A DNA stretch of 41,052 bases from an uncultured Prevotellaceae bacterium (GTDB lineage: Bacteria > Bacteroidota > Bacteroidia > Bacteroidales > Bacteroidaceae). The position numbers and the translations under genes were made by a program. The notes beneath the pieces are model-generated. The model was not told the DNA's origin. It made no database searches and worked only from the letters and a program-made list of their open reading frames with translations. Positions 1 to 8,675 of this stretch are shown here, piece after piece; position 1 is the first letter of the stretch, and each line of letters begins with the position of its first letter. The stretch covers positions 1 through 41,052 of the forward strand of contig CADCEQ010000019.1 of the NCBI GenBank assembly GCA_902800435.1, written 5' to 3'.

Positions 1-718
1 CGGGCAGCGTCAGCTTGCCCTCAACGATATCGTTGCCGGTCGGCTTGCCGATTTCCTTCGAGTCAAAATAGTCGAAGATATCATCGCGAATCTGGAAAAT
101 CATGCCGATGTTTTGTCCGAATTTTGCAGCAGCAGCTACCTCCTCGTCAGTAGCGCCTGCCGAGATGGCTCCGATTTTGGCACAGGCCTCAAAAAGTGCA
201 GCGGTCTTGTTGTTAATTATCTGATAATAAACGTCTTCTGAAATCTCCTGATTCTGAATGTTCGACAGCTGGAGTATCTCACCAGCAGCCAACGTCCGGC
301 CGAGCTCAGCCAGCAATTGTATGATTTTCTGATTATCAGTCAGCGACACGCGGAGCAAGGCCGTCGACAGAATGTAATCACCCACCAGCACAGCCACCTT
401 ATTATCATACGAGGCATTCACCGATGCCTGGCCGCGACGCTCCTTGCTCTCGTCGACCACATCGTCGTGAACGAGCGAGGCCGTATGCAGCAGTTCGAGA
501 CCAACGGCAGCGTTCTGCGTAACTTCAGACACCGTTCCGAAGTTCTTGGCTGCCAGCAATATCAGCATCGGGCGCATACGCTTGCCGCCACGCTGACGGA
601 TATGCGAAAGGGCCGAACCCAGAAGGCCGTCAGTATGGGTGAGCGACTCATTAAACAAGTCGATAAACAGGCTCAAATCCTGCGCTATTGGCTGCTTGAT
701 AAGTGATAAATAGTCCAT
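1..718 (-). CDS. polyprenyl (trans-isoprenyl) diphosphate synthase, C-terminus cut by window edge
   Basis: Chain-elongating prenyltransferase. The family condenses isopentenyl diphosphate onto an allylic diphosphate to make the long side chain of menaquinone and related lipids. Reading the minus strand from the ATG at 716-718 gives 239 codons before the window ends, with no stop. Both aspartate-rich metal-binding motifs are visible: DDVVD at residues 85-89, followed by the usual SxxRRG stretch, and DDIFD at 212-216. GGKRxRP lies at 44-50. Family members are about 320-325 aa, so roughly the last quarter is missing only because of the window edge. It is divergent from polA, with a shared promoter region of 87 bp. 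The exact product chain length cannot be read from sequence. Confidence 0.93.
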   Translation of the reverse strand, partial: MDYLSLIKQPIAQDLSLFIDLFNESLTHTDGLLGSALSHIRQRGGKRMRPMLILLAAKNFGTVSEVTQNAAVGLELLHTASLVHDDVVDESKERRGQASVNASYDNKVAVLVGDYILSTALLRVSLTDNQKIIQLLAELGRTLAAGEILQLSNIQNQEISEDVYYQIINNKTAALFEACAKIGAISAGATDEEVAAAAKFGQNIGMIFQIRDDIFDYFDSKEIGKPTGNDIVEGKLTLP

Positions 719-736
719 CTTTGTTGAATTTTGATA

Positions 737-744
737 CAAAATTA
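737..744 (-). promoter_or_regulatory. probable -7 box for the polyprenyl synthase gene
   Basis: Read on the minus strand the bases are TAATTTTG, matching the Bacteroidetes -7 consensus TAnnTTTG, 19 bp before the start codon. No convincing TTTG element was seen 19-21 bp upstream, so confidence is moderate. Confidence 0.45.
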
Positions 745-805
745 GCTAAAAACTTTCGATTATCAGAATTTTTTTAGTAATTTTACGCGAAAATTCTCAC
801 TTGTT

Positions 806-3571
806 ATGGATAAACTATTCCTTTTAGACGCTTACGCGCTCATTTACCGGTCGTATTACGCCTTCATCAAGAACCCGCGAATCAACTCCAAGGGTCAGAA
901 TACCAGTGCCATCATCGGCTTCTGCAACACGCTGAACGAGGTGCTGCAGAAGGAACAGCCCACGCACATCGGCGTGGCATTCGACCCTCACGGACCAACA
1001 TTCCGCAGCGAGGCTTTCCCTGCCTACAAGGCACAGCGCGACGCTACGCCTGAAGACATTCACGCGGCTGTTCCTATTATAAAAAACATACTGCGAGCCT
1101 ACCGCATTCCCGTGCTGCAGGTCGATGGCTACGAGGCTGACGATGTCATCGGAACGCTTGCCAAAAAGGCTGATTCCATCGGCGTAAAGTGCTATATGCT
1201 AACCCCAGACAAGGACTACGGGCAGCTGGTTACGGAGCATGCCAACATCTACCGTCCGCGTCACGGCGGCGGCTACGAGGTGATGGGTCCGCAAGAGGTC
1301 TGTCAGAAATATGGTATCTCCTACCCTACCCAGGTCATCGACCTGCTGGCGCTGATGGGCGACTCTGCCGACAACTTCCCGGGATGCCCCGGTGTCGGTG
1401 AAAAGACTGCCGCCAAACTCATCGCCGACTTCGGCTCCGTCGAACAACTGCTGAGTCGCACGGCAGGGATCAAGGGTAAGCTGCGCGAGAAAATCGAAGA
1501 GCACGTTGACGATATCAAGATGTCGTACTTCCTGGCAACCATCAAGACCGATGTTCCCATCGAACTCAACATGGACGAACTCCGACTCGTGGAACCTGAC
1601 GAACAAGAACTGGGCAAAATCTTCACCGAACTGGAATTCAAGCAGCTCGCAGACAAGATTCTTAAAAAACCACAAAAACCGCAAACGCCCGTTAACGGAC
1701 AACTCGATTTGTTTGCAGAATTTCCCGCCGACGGTGCGAATTTGAGCGAAAATTCGAATTTTGAGACGTTAAAAACCACTCCTCACGACTACAAACTCGT
1801 TGAAAATGAGGAAGAAATGCTAAAAATTCGTGATTATTTCTTGACAAACGAAATTCTCAGTTTAGACACAGAAACCACTTCAACCTCAGCCATCGATGCC
1901 GAATTGGTGGGTTTGAGCTTCGCCGTACGCGAATTTGAGGCGTTTTATGTCCCCGTGCCAGCCGAACGTGAAGAAGCCTTAAAAATAGTCAATATTTTCA
2001 AACCACTCTACGAAGACCCCAAAATCTTGAAGGTCGGGCAGAACCTGAAGTACGATTTAGAAGTTTTAAGAAATTATAACGTTCAGTTACAAGGCCCGAT
2101 GTGGGACACCATGATTGCCCACTACCTCATCCAGCCCGAGCTTCGTCACAACATGGACTACATGGCTGAGATATACCTTAACTATAAGACCATACACATT
2201 GATGAGCTCATCGGTCCGAAAGGAAAGAACCAGCGCTCGATGCGCGACCTCTCCCCTACCCTCGTCTACGAGTATGCCGCCGAAGATGCTGACATCACCC
2301 TGCGGCTGAAAAACAAGCTGGAGCCCGAACTGAAGAAGTTTGAGTGCGAGAAATTGTTCTACGACATTGAGATGCCGCTCATGCCCGTGCTCGCCGAAAT
2401 GGAGATGAACGGTGTGTGCCTGGACGTTGATTCACTGAAGGAAACGTCAACAATTTTGACTAACCGAATGAACGAATTAGAGGGGCGTATCTACGAGTTG
2501 GCTGGCCAACAATTCAACATTGCCTCGCCGAAGCAAGTGGGTGAAATCCTCTTCGACAAACTCAAAATCGTTGAGAAAGCTAAAAAGACGAAGACGGGAC
2601 AGTACGTCACCTCAGAAGAAGTGCTACAGCAACTGCGCAATAAGCATGAAATCGTGTCTGACATATTGGAACACAGAGGATTGAAGAAACTCATCGGCAC
2701 GTATATCGATGCCCTGCCCAAGCTGATAAACCCACGTACCGGGCACATTCATACATCGTTTAACCAGACGGTGACAGCCACGGGGCGACTCTCGTCGAGC
2801 GACCCCAACCTGCAGAATATTCCCATTCGGGGCGAAGACGGAAAGGAGATTCGCAAGGCGTTTGTTCCCGAACCAGGTTGTCTGTTTTTTTCAGCCGACT
2901 ACAGTCAGATTGAACTGCGCGTGATGGCTCACCTGTCGAACGATCCGCAGATGATTGCCGTCTTCCGCGAAGGTAAGGACCTGCACGCTGCCACCGCCGC
3001 CAACATCTACAAGAAACCTATTGAAGAGGTAACACGCGACGAGCGTACGAAGTCAAAGCGTGCCAACTTCGGCATCATCTACGGCATCACCGTCTTCGGA
3101 CTCGCTGAGCGCTTAGACATCAGCCGCGATGAAGCCAAGCAGCTCATCGACGGCTATTTTGCCACATTCCCCGACGTTCACGACTACATGGAGCAGGCCA
3201 AGCAGACGGCTCGTCAGCGTGGCTATGTCACTACCCTATTCGGCCGTCGCCGCTATCTGCCCGACATCAATTCAGCCAACGCCACCGTGCGCGGCTTTGC
3301 TGAACGTAACGCCATCAATGCGCCCATTCAGGGCACCGCCGCCGACATCATCAAGGTAGCGATGATTCGCATTCACCAGCGCTTTAAGGCCGATGGCATC
3401 CGCAGCAAGATGATTCTCCAGGTACACGACGAACTCAACTTCAGCGTTTACCCGGAGGAGAAGAGTAGGGTAGAGGCCATCGTTCTCGAAGAGATGCAGC
3501 ATGCCTTCCCCCTTAACGTCCCCCTCGTCGCCGACTCCGGCTTCGGCGACAACTGGCTGGAGGCGCACTAA
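806..3571 (+). CDS. polA: DNA polymerase I
   Basis: Replication and repair polymerase that removes primers and fills gaps. The 921 aa match the usual length. Residues 1 to about 290 are the 5' nuclease, with DGYEADD, TPDKDYGQLV and GDSADNFPGCPGVGEKTA. Residues about 330-520 are the 3'-5' exonuclease with intact Exo I (D354, E356 in LDTETTS), Exo II (NLKYDL) and Exo III (YAAEDAD), so proofreading should be active; many bacterial Pol I proteins have lost it. The polymerase domain has motif A (DYSQIELR, D698), motif B (KRANFGIIYG) and motif C (VHDE, D875). The linker between nuclease and exonuclease (about nt 1680-1800) is noticeably AT-rich. The gene is divergent from the polyprenyl synthase gene and is followed 15 bp later by a RhuM-family gene. 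Confidence 0.98.
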   Translation: MDKLFLLDAYALIYRSYYAFIKNPRINSKGQNTSAIIGFCNTLNEVLQKEQPTHIGVAFDPHGPTFRSEAFPAYKAQRDATPEDIHAAVPIIKNILRAYRIPVLQVDGYEADDVIGTLAKKADSIGVKCYMLTPDKDYGQLVTEHANIYRPRHGGGYEVMGPQEVCQKYGISYPTQVIDLLALMGDSADNFPGCPGVGEKTAAKLIADFGSVEQLLSRTAGIKGKLREKIEEHVDDIKMSYFLATIKTDVPIELNMDELRLVEPDEQELGKIFTELEFKQLADKILKKPQKPQTPVNGQLDLFAEFPADGANLSENSNFETLKTTPHDYKLVENEEEMLKIRDYFLTNEILSLDTETTSTSAIDAELVGLSFAVREFEAFYVPVPAEREEALKIVNIFKPLYEDPKILKVGQNLKYDLEVLRNYNVQLQGPMWDTMIAHYLIQPELRHNMDYMAEIYLNYKTIHIDELIGPKGKNQRSMRDLSPTLVYEYAAEDADITLRLKNKLEPELKKFECEKLFYDIEMPLMPVLAEMEMNGVCLDVDSLKETSTILTNRMNELEGRIYELAGQQFNIASPKQVGEILFDKLKIVEKAKKTKTGQYVTSEEVLQQLRNKHEIVSDILEHRGLKKLIGTYIDALPKLINPRTGHIHTSFNQTVTATGRLSSSDPNLQNIPIRGEDGKEIRKAFVPEPGCLFFSADYSQIELRVMAHLSNDPQMIAVFREGKDLHAATAANIYKKPIEEVTRDERTKSKRANFGIIYGITVFGLAERLDISRDEAKQLIDGYFATFPDVHDYMEQAKQTARQRGYVTTLFGRRRYLPDINSANATVRGFAERNAINAPIQGTAADIIKVAMIRIHQRFKADGIRSKMILQVHDELNFSVYPEEKSRVEAIVLEEMQHAFPLNVPLVADSGFGDNWLEAH

Positions 3572-3586
3572 AAAACGAATAATGCT

Positions 3587-4591
3587 ATGAGCGACGAACA
3601 GAACATCATCATCTATCGAACCGCCGACGGACGGGCATCTGTGGCGCTGTATGCCAAGGATGGGAAGATTTGGCTGAACCAGCAACAGATGGCAGAACTT
3701 TTTGCCACCTCGAAGCCGAACATTAGCATGCACATAGCTAACGTTCTGAAAGAAAGAGAGTTAAACGAAGTTTCAGTTGTTAAGAATTACTTAACTACTG
3801 CCGCCGACGGTAAGAATTACAATGTTGTCTTCTACTCTTTGGAGATGATCATAGCCGTTGGATACAGGGTTCGTGGCATTCGCGGAACACAGTTCAGACA
3901 ATGGGCAACGGAACACCTGACGGAGTATCTGGTCAAAGGCTTCACAATGGACGATGAGCGACTGAAGAATCCTGATGGCCGTCCTGACTATTTCGATGAG
4001 CTGCTGGCGCGTATCAGGGACATTCGAGCATCGGAAAAAAGATTCTATCAGAAAGTTCGCGACCTCTTTGCACTCAGCAGCGACTACGACAAAACGGACA
4101 AAGCCACGCAGATGTTCTTCGCAGAGACGCAAAACAAGCTTCTCTATGCCGTAACGCATCTGACAGCTGCTGAACTGATTGTTGCTCGCGCAGATGCCAA
4201 CTTGCCCAATATGGGACTGACAACGTGGAAGGGAAGCATCGTTCGTAAAGGCGACATTATCGTAGCCAAGAACTATCTTCAGAATGACGAGATTGACTCT
4301 CTGAACAGGCTCGTCGACATTTTCCTGACCAGTGCCGAAGAGCGCGTGAAAGGCCGGCGTGACCTCACGCTCCAGTATTGGCGCCAGAATGTGGACAATC
4401 TGCTCACGTTCCAAGAAAAAGACATTTTACAGGGCAAGGGCAGTATCTCGAATGCCGAGATGGAAGCCATTGTGCGCAAAGTCTATGATAATTTCGACGC
4501 AAACCGCAAGAACTACGAAGCACAATTGGCCGACGCTGAAGACATGAAGGCTCTGGAGGACTTGGAGAAGAGCATTATCGAGGCGCACTAA
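3587..4591 (+). CDS. RhuM-family protein
   Basis: 334 aa with the RhuM-family signature. An N-terminal winged-helix-like segment contains WLNQQQMAELFATSKPNISMH (about residues 28-48), followed by NVVFYSLEMIIAVGYRVRGIRGTQFRQWA (about 80-108), then helical and basic regions to the end. RhuM was named from a Salmonella pathogenicity island and its biochemical role is unclear. Related proteins are often found in mobile or accessory DNA and beside restriction or toxin genes. The N-terminal motif suggests DNA binding, which is inference. It starts 15 bp after polA in the same direction and its last 4 bp overlap the convergent pgeF stop, so it looks inserted into a compact core region. No own promoter motif was seen. 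Confidence 0.85.
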   Translation: MSDEQNIIIYRTADGRASVALYAKDGKIWLNQQQMAELFATSKPNISMHIANVLKERELNEVSVVKNYLTTAADGKNYNVVFYSLEMIIAVGYRVRGIRGTQFRQWATEHLTEYLVKGFTMDDERLKNPDGRPDYFDELLARIRDIRASEKRFYQKVRDLFALSSDYDKTDKATQMFFAETQNKLLYAVTHLTAAELIVARADANLPNMGLTTWKGSIVRKGDIIVAKNYLQNDEIDSLNRLVDIFLTSAEERVKGRRDLTLQYWRQNVDNLLTFQEKDILQGKGSISNAEMEAIVRKVYDNFDANRKNYEAQLADAEDMKALEDLEKSIIEAH

Positions 4592-5346
4592 CCCATCACG
4601 ATGCCAGTGAAGATGCGACCAGAGTTGATACTGAGACGGCGGGCGGAGAAATAGAGATCGGGATGCTGGTAGGTGCAGATGGGGGAGACGCTGATTTGGG
4701 CTTCGGGAATGCCGGTGGCGAGAAGTTGCTGACGATTGCATCCGGGTAGGTCGATGTGCCACTTCTCGCCATAACGGCGGCTGATGGTTTCCATCGCGAA
4801 ACCTGCGGCGGCAAAAGCTTCATAGACTTCGTCTCCTACCTCGAAACTCTCAACGTGAATGCCTGGACCTATCTGGGCAATCATGTCGGCAGGACGGGAG
4901 CCGTAAACGGCGGTCATCTGTGCTACAGCCTTCTCAGCAATGCGCTTCACGGTGCCCCGCCAACCAGCGTGAATAGCACTGACAGCACGATGCATTTTGT
5001 CGTAGAGCAGCACTGGTATGCAGTCAGCCGTTGACACACCGATACAGAGTCCGCGAACGTTGGTCATCAGCGCGTCAACGCCCTCGAGTTGGGACTCTTG
5101 CGATGTCTCGTCAACAGCCACAATCTCCGTCTTATGAACCTGGTGGGGCATCAGCAGGCGGTCGTCATCGATTCCCAACAACTGACAGAGTAGGGCGCGG
5201 TTGCTACTGATGGCCTCCACACTGTCCCCGCAATAGCGGTTGATGTTGAACTCGCCGTAGCTGCCCTTGCTATAGCCGCCCTGGCGCGTCGAGCTGAAGG
5301 CGGTCACGCCCTCGCCGAAGTCATAGAAATGAAGTACTGGTTGCAT
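4588..5346 (-). CDS. pgeF: multicopper-oxidase-like laccase-domain protein / purine nucleoside phosphorylase, YfiH family
   Basis: 252 aa. Members of this family (YfiH/YlmD/PgeF, DUF152) bind zinc and cleave adenosine and inosine. The E. coli protein also edits peptidoglycan precursors. The zinc ligand motifs are in place: H71 in PHQVHKT, C109 in STADC and H126 in IHAGWRG. The conserved C-terminal CTYQHPDLYFSARR is also present. The start at 5346 gives the normal family length and N-terminus. The gene converges on the RhuM gene with a 4-bp overlap and is divergent from bcp across a 78-bp region carrying a -7 box on each strand. Confidence 0.93.
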   Translation of the reverse strand: MQPVLHFYDFGEGVTAFSSTRQGGYSKGSYGEFNINRYCGDSVEAISSNRALLCQLLGIDDDRLLMPHQVHKTEIVAVDETSQESQLEGVDALMTNVRGLCIGVSTADCIPVLLYDKMHRAVSAIHAGWRGTVKRIAEKAVAQMTAVYGSRPADMIAQIGPGIHVESFEVGDEVYEAFAAAGFAMETISRRYGEKWHIDLPGCNRQQLLATGIPEAQISVSPICTYQHPDLYFSARRLSINSGRIFTGIVMG

Positions 5347-5364
5347 CGTCTACTTTTTTTTGTG

Positions 5365-5372
5365 CAAAAGTA
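5365..5372 (-). promoter_or_regulatory. -7 box for pgeF
   Basis: The minus strand reads TACTTTTG, a full match to TAnnTTTG, 18 bp before the pgeF start. No clear -33 TTTG is seen at the standard distance. Confidence 0.5.
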
Positions 5373-5394
5373 CAAAATATTCAAAGAATTATCG

Positions 5395-5402
5395 TATCTT
5401 TG
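5395..5402 (+). promoter_or_regulatory. -7 box for the bcp operon
   Basis: TATCTTTG, a full match to the Bacteroidetes -7 consensus followed by the common GCA, 22 bp before the bcp ATG. No TTTG is seen at the ideal -33 position. Confidence 0.6.
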
Positions 5403-5424
5403 CACCGATAAATAACAAAAAACC

Positions 5425-5883
5425 ATGAATATTGGAGACAAAGCGCCCGAAATACTGGGCAAAGACGAGCAGGGACGGTATATCCGTCTGAGTGATTACA
5501 AGGGACGCAAATTAGTACTTTACTTTTATCCGAAGGACAATACCAGCGGTTGCACGGCCGAGGCTTGCAGTCTGCGCGACCATTACGGAGAACTGCAGGG
5601 TAGGGGATACGAGGTGGTTGGCGTGAGCAAGGACTCTGCAGCCTCGCACGTAAAGTTCAAGGAGAAGCACGAACTGCCCTTCCCGCTGATTGCCGATGTT
5701 GACAAGACGCTGATGGAGGCGATGGGAGCCTGGGGCGAGAAGGTGATGTACGGCAAGAAGACGATGGGCACCATCCGCACCACATTTATTATCAACGAAG
5801 AAGGCATCATCGAGCAGATATTTGCCGGCAAACAAGTGAAGACCAAGGAACACGCCGAACAGATTCTGAAGAATGGAGAGTAA
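5425..5883 (+). CDS. bcp: thioredoxin-dependent thiol peroxidase (bacterioferritin comigratory protein)
   Basis: 152-aa peroxiredoxin of the BCP/PrxQ class that reduces hydrogen peroxide and organic peroxides using thioredoxin. The peroxidatic cysteine C43 lies in SGCTAEACSLRD, with the resolving cysteine C48 five residues later, as in the atypical 2-Cys E. coli enzyme. FYPKDNT precedes it, and the GTIRTTFIINEEGII strand-helix is present near the C-terminus. First gene of an operon: the SNF2 helicase start codon lies inside its 3' end, an 11-bp overlap. The -7 box at 5395-5402 probably drives the whole unit. Confidence 0.96.
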   Translation: MNIGDKAPEILGKDEQGRYIRLSDYKGRKLVLYFYPKDNTSGCTAEACSLRDHYGELQGRGYEVVGVSKDSAASHVKFKEKHELPFPLIADVDKTLMEAMGAWGEKVMYGKKTMGTIRTTFIINEEGIIEQIFAGKQVKTKEHAEQILKNGE

Positions 5884-8668
5884 CTTCCTGAGTCAATTCC
5901 ATAAGACCGCGTTCCGGACGACCGATACGCCGAAGGGACGCGGCAAGACAACCGTGCTGTTCAGGCTGACGTTCGAGCGCGGAGCCGCCGTGAGCATCGT
6001 CGATGAGAGCGGCAACCCTGTAGCGCCCGACTACAAACAGTATCAGGGCGAGACGTTCAACGTGCTGCGCATCATCGACAACATCCGGCAGGAGCAGGCC
6101 ATGCGCATCAGCTGGGACACCGACGAGGACAACGGCATACGGCTGCACGACTATCCCTACCTGCTGTTTGCCCTGCTGCGCTGCGACAACCTCGTAGACG
6201 GCAAGCTGAAACCCCTGAAGGTCAGCGATACGCCCGCCACCGTGCTGCTGCAAATCACTACCGAAAACGGTCAGTGTACGCCTTCGCTGTTAGCCCGCTG
6301 CGAGGGACAGTCGCCTCAGCCGTTCGAGCTGCTGAGCGACGTCTTTGCACTGGTTGGCGACACCATCTGCCCCATCGCCTCGCTTGGCGAGAACTACCTG
6401 CGCATCGGCTTCTTCAACGAAAAGTTCCCACGCACGCTATTAGAGCAGTACCTCTCAGTGTTCTACTCCTACATCGACAACGTCGACCTCGACTTCGAGG
6501 ACTACCAGCTGGTACACTCGGATCAGAACATAGAGACCGTGCCCACGATTATCATCGAGAAGGTAGATGCCGACATGGCCCTCTACCTGCGGCTGACATA
6601 CACCCTGCCAGGTACCGACACGGAATTTGCCGAACGCTTTGACCTAACCTGCTTAGCCACGCTGACAATGGAGCACCAGGTACTGCTGCGCCGCATCGTT
6701 CACACCGACGAGGCCCAGGACGAAGCCGAACTGCGCAAGACCATTCTCGGCTACGCTCCAACGAAGACGGCCGCCAAGGACGTCTGGGACGACGGCGGCG
6801 AGTTCATCATCCCGCAGGACGTAGCCGGTCCCTTCCTGCTACAGGCCCTGCCACAGCTGGTGCGCCACTACCAGCTGCTCGGTGCCGAGCGACTGAAGGA
6901 GTACAAGGTGAAACCCATCGTGCCGAAGATGAACCTGAAACTGTCGTCGGGCATCGACTTCCTCGAAGGCTCGGCCACCATCAACATCGAGGGTGAGGAA
7001 ATGTCGCTCCGTTCGTTCCTGCAGCAGTATAACAAGCAGAAATACGTCACGCTGAGCGACGGACAGCGCGGACTCGTCGACGAGCATTACGTGAAGCGAC
7101 TGGAGCGCATCTTCCGCAAGGTGGAGAAGGGCGACAAAGTAAAAGTGTCGTTCTTCGACCTGCCCGAGATTGAAAGCCTGCTGGCCGAGAAACTCGAAGG
7201 CCAGACCTTCAAGCACTACCGCGAGTTCTACGAGGGCTTCAACCAGCTGGCTTCGAAACGGCTCTCCACGACGGGTGTGAAAGCGAAGCTGCGCAACTAC
7301 CAGAAGGAGGGCGTGAAGTGGATTAACTACCTCTACGACAACAACTTCGGCGGCTGCTTAGCCGACGATATGGGACTCGGTAAGACGCTGCAGACCATCA
7401 CCATGCTGACCAAGGTGTATAAAAGCCCCAACCCCTCCCTTTCTTCTTCCCTCATCATCATGCCCCGCTCGTTGCTCTTCAACTGGCAGGACGAGCTGCA
7501 GAAGTTTGCGCCCCAGCTGACCTACTACACCTACTACGGCCAACAGCGCGACCTGCAGGAAGCCATGAAGCAGCAGCTCATACTGACCACCTACGCCTTG
7601 GTGCGCAACGACATAGAGCAGTTCCGCGAGCAGGAGTTCCACTACATCATCCTCGACGAGTCGCAGAACATCAAGAACCTCGCCTCGCAGACCACCCAGG
7701 CCGTGCTGCTGCTCAACGGCCGCCACCGCCTGGCACTGAGCGGCACGCCGATAGAGAACAACCTGACCGAGCTTTACTCGCTCTACCGCTTCCTCAACCC
7801 CGCGATGCTCGGCTCGCTCGACGACTTCAACAAACAATATGCCGGCCCCATACAGCACGGCGCCGACAAGGAAGCCACCGAGGCCCTGCGCCGCAAGATA
7901 TTCCCCTTCATGCTGCGCCGCCTGAAGAAGGACGTGCTCAAGGAGCTGCCCGACCGTACTGAGCAGACGCTCTACGTCGAGATGGAACCCAGCCACGCCA
8001 AGTTCTACGAGGAGCGCCGCCAGTACTACCAGATGGCCATCCAGCAGAGCATCAAGTCGCAGGGACTGGAGAAGTCGCAGATGATGATGTTCCAGGCCCT
8101 CAGCGAGTTGCGCCGCATTGCCTCTGTACCCGAGAGCCTCAGCGACGGTGCCATTGCCTCGCCGAAGATTCCGCTGCTCTGCGAACAGGTGGAGGAGCTG
8201 GTGGCCAGTGGCCATAAGGTGGTCATCTTCTTCAACTTCATTGCCGGCATCGAGCTTGTCGGCGAACGGCTGACCGAGCTTGGCATTGACTACACCACCA
8301 TGACCGGTTCTACCCGCGACCGCCGTGCCGTCATTGAGCGCTTCCAGAACGACGCGGGCTGCCGCGCCCTGCTGATGACGCTGAAAACGGGTGGGGTAGG
8401 GCTGAACCTCACCGTGGCCGACACCGTCTATATCTTCGAGCCGTGGTGGAACAAGGCAGCCGAGGAGCAGGCCATCAACCGTCTGCACCGCATCGGCCAG
8501 AAGGCCAAGGTGCTCAGCTTTGCACTTATTACCCGCGACACCATCGAGGAGAAGATCCGCCTGCTGCAACAGCAGAAGCAGGATCTGGCCGACAGCCTCA
8601 TCAACGGCGACGCTGCCATCACCAAGCGGCTCACCGAGGAAGACATCAAGTATATCTTTGGAAAATAA
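5873..8668 (+). CDS. SNF2-family DEAD/DEAH-box helicase
   Basis: 931 aa. A long N-terminal half (about residues 1-440), typical of bacterial SNF2 proteins, precedes the motor. The motor has motif I DDMGLGKT (around residues 498-505), motif II LDESQNIKN (a DESQ version of the DEAQ/DEAH box), motif III LSGTPIENN, motif V LKTGGVGLNLT and motif VI QAINRLHRIGQ. These are ATP-driven translocases acting on double-stranded DNA or nucleoprotein. The cellular substrate of bacterial members is mostly unknown. The ATG overlaps the bcp stop region and the next gene follows after 7 bp. The tight coupling to a partner protein of unknown function suggests the two act together, which is inference. It is not the DISARM type, because no methyltransferase or PLD nuclease is nearby. 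Confidence 0.95.
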   Translation: MESNFLSQFHKTAFRTTDTPKGRGKTTVLFRLTFERGAAVSIVDESGNPVAPDYKQYQGETFNVLRIIDNIRQEQAMRISWDTDEDNGIRLHDYPYLLFALLRCDNLVDGKLKPLKVSDTPATVLLQITTENGQCTPSLLARCEGQSPQPFELLSDVFALVGDTICPIASLGENYLRIGFFNEKFPRTLLEQYLSVFYSYIDNVDLDFEDYQLVHSDQNIETVPTIIIEKVDADMALYLRLTYTLPGTDTEFAERFDLTCLATLTMEHQVLLRRIVHTDEAQDEAELRKTILGYAPTKTAAKDVWDDGGEFIIPQDVAGPFLLQALPQLVRHYQLLGAERLKEYKVKPIVPKMNLKLSSGIDFLEGSATINIEGEEMSLRSFLQQYNKQKYVTLSDGQRGLVDEHYVKRLERIFRKVEKGDKVKVSFFDLPEIESLLAEKLEGQTFKHYREFYEGFNQLASKRLSTTGVKAKLRNYQKEGVKWINYLYDNNFGGCLADDMGLGKTLQTITMLTKVYKSPNPSLSSSLIIMPRSLLFNWQDELQKFAPQLTYYTYYGQQRDLQEAMKQQLILTTYALVRNDIEQFREQEFHYIILDESQNIKNLASQTTQAVLLLNGRHRLALSGTPIENNLTELYSLYRFLNPAMLGSLDDFNKQYAGPIQHGADKEATEALRRKIFPFMLRRLKKDVLKELPDRTEQTLYVEMEPSHAKFYEERRQYYQMAIQQSIKSQGLEKSQMMMFQALSELRRIASVPESLSDGAIASPKIPLLCEQVEELVASGHKVVIFFNFIAGIELVGERLTELGIDYTTMTGSTRDRRAVIERFQNDAGCRALLMTLKTGGVGLNLTVADTVYIFEPWWNKAAEEQAINRLHRIGQKAKVLSFALITRDTIEEKIRLLQQQKQDLADSLINGDAAITKRLTEEDIKYIFGK

Positions 8669-8675
8669 TTGAAAC

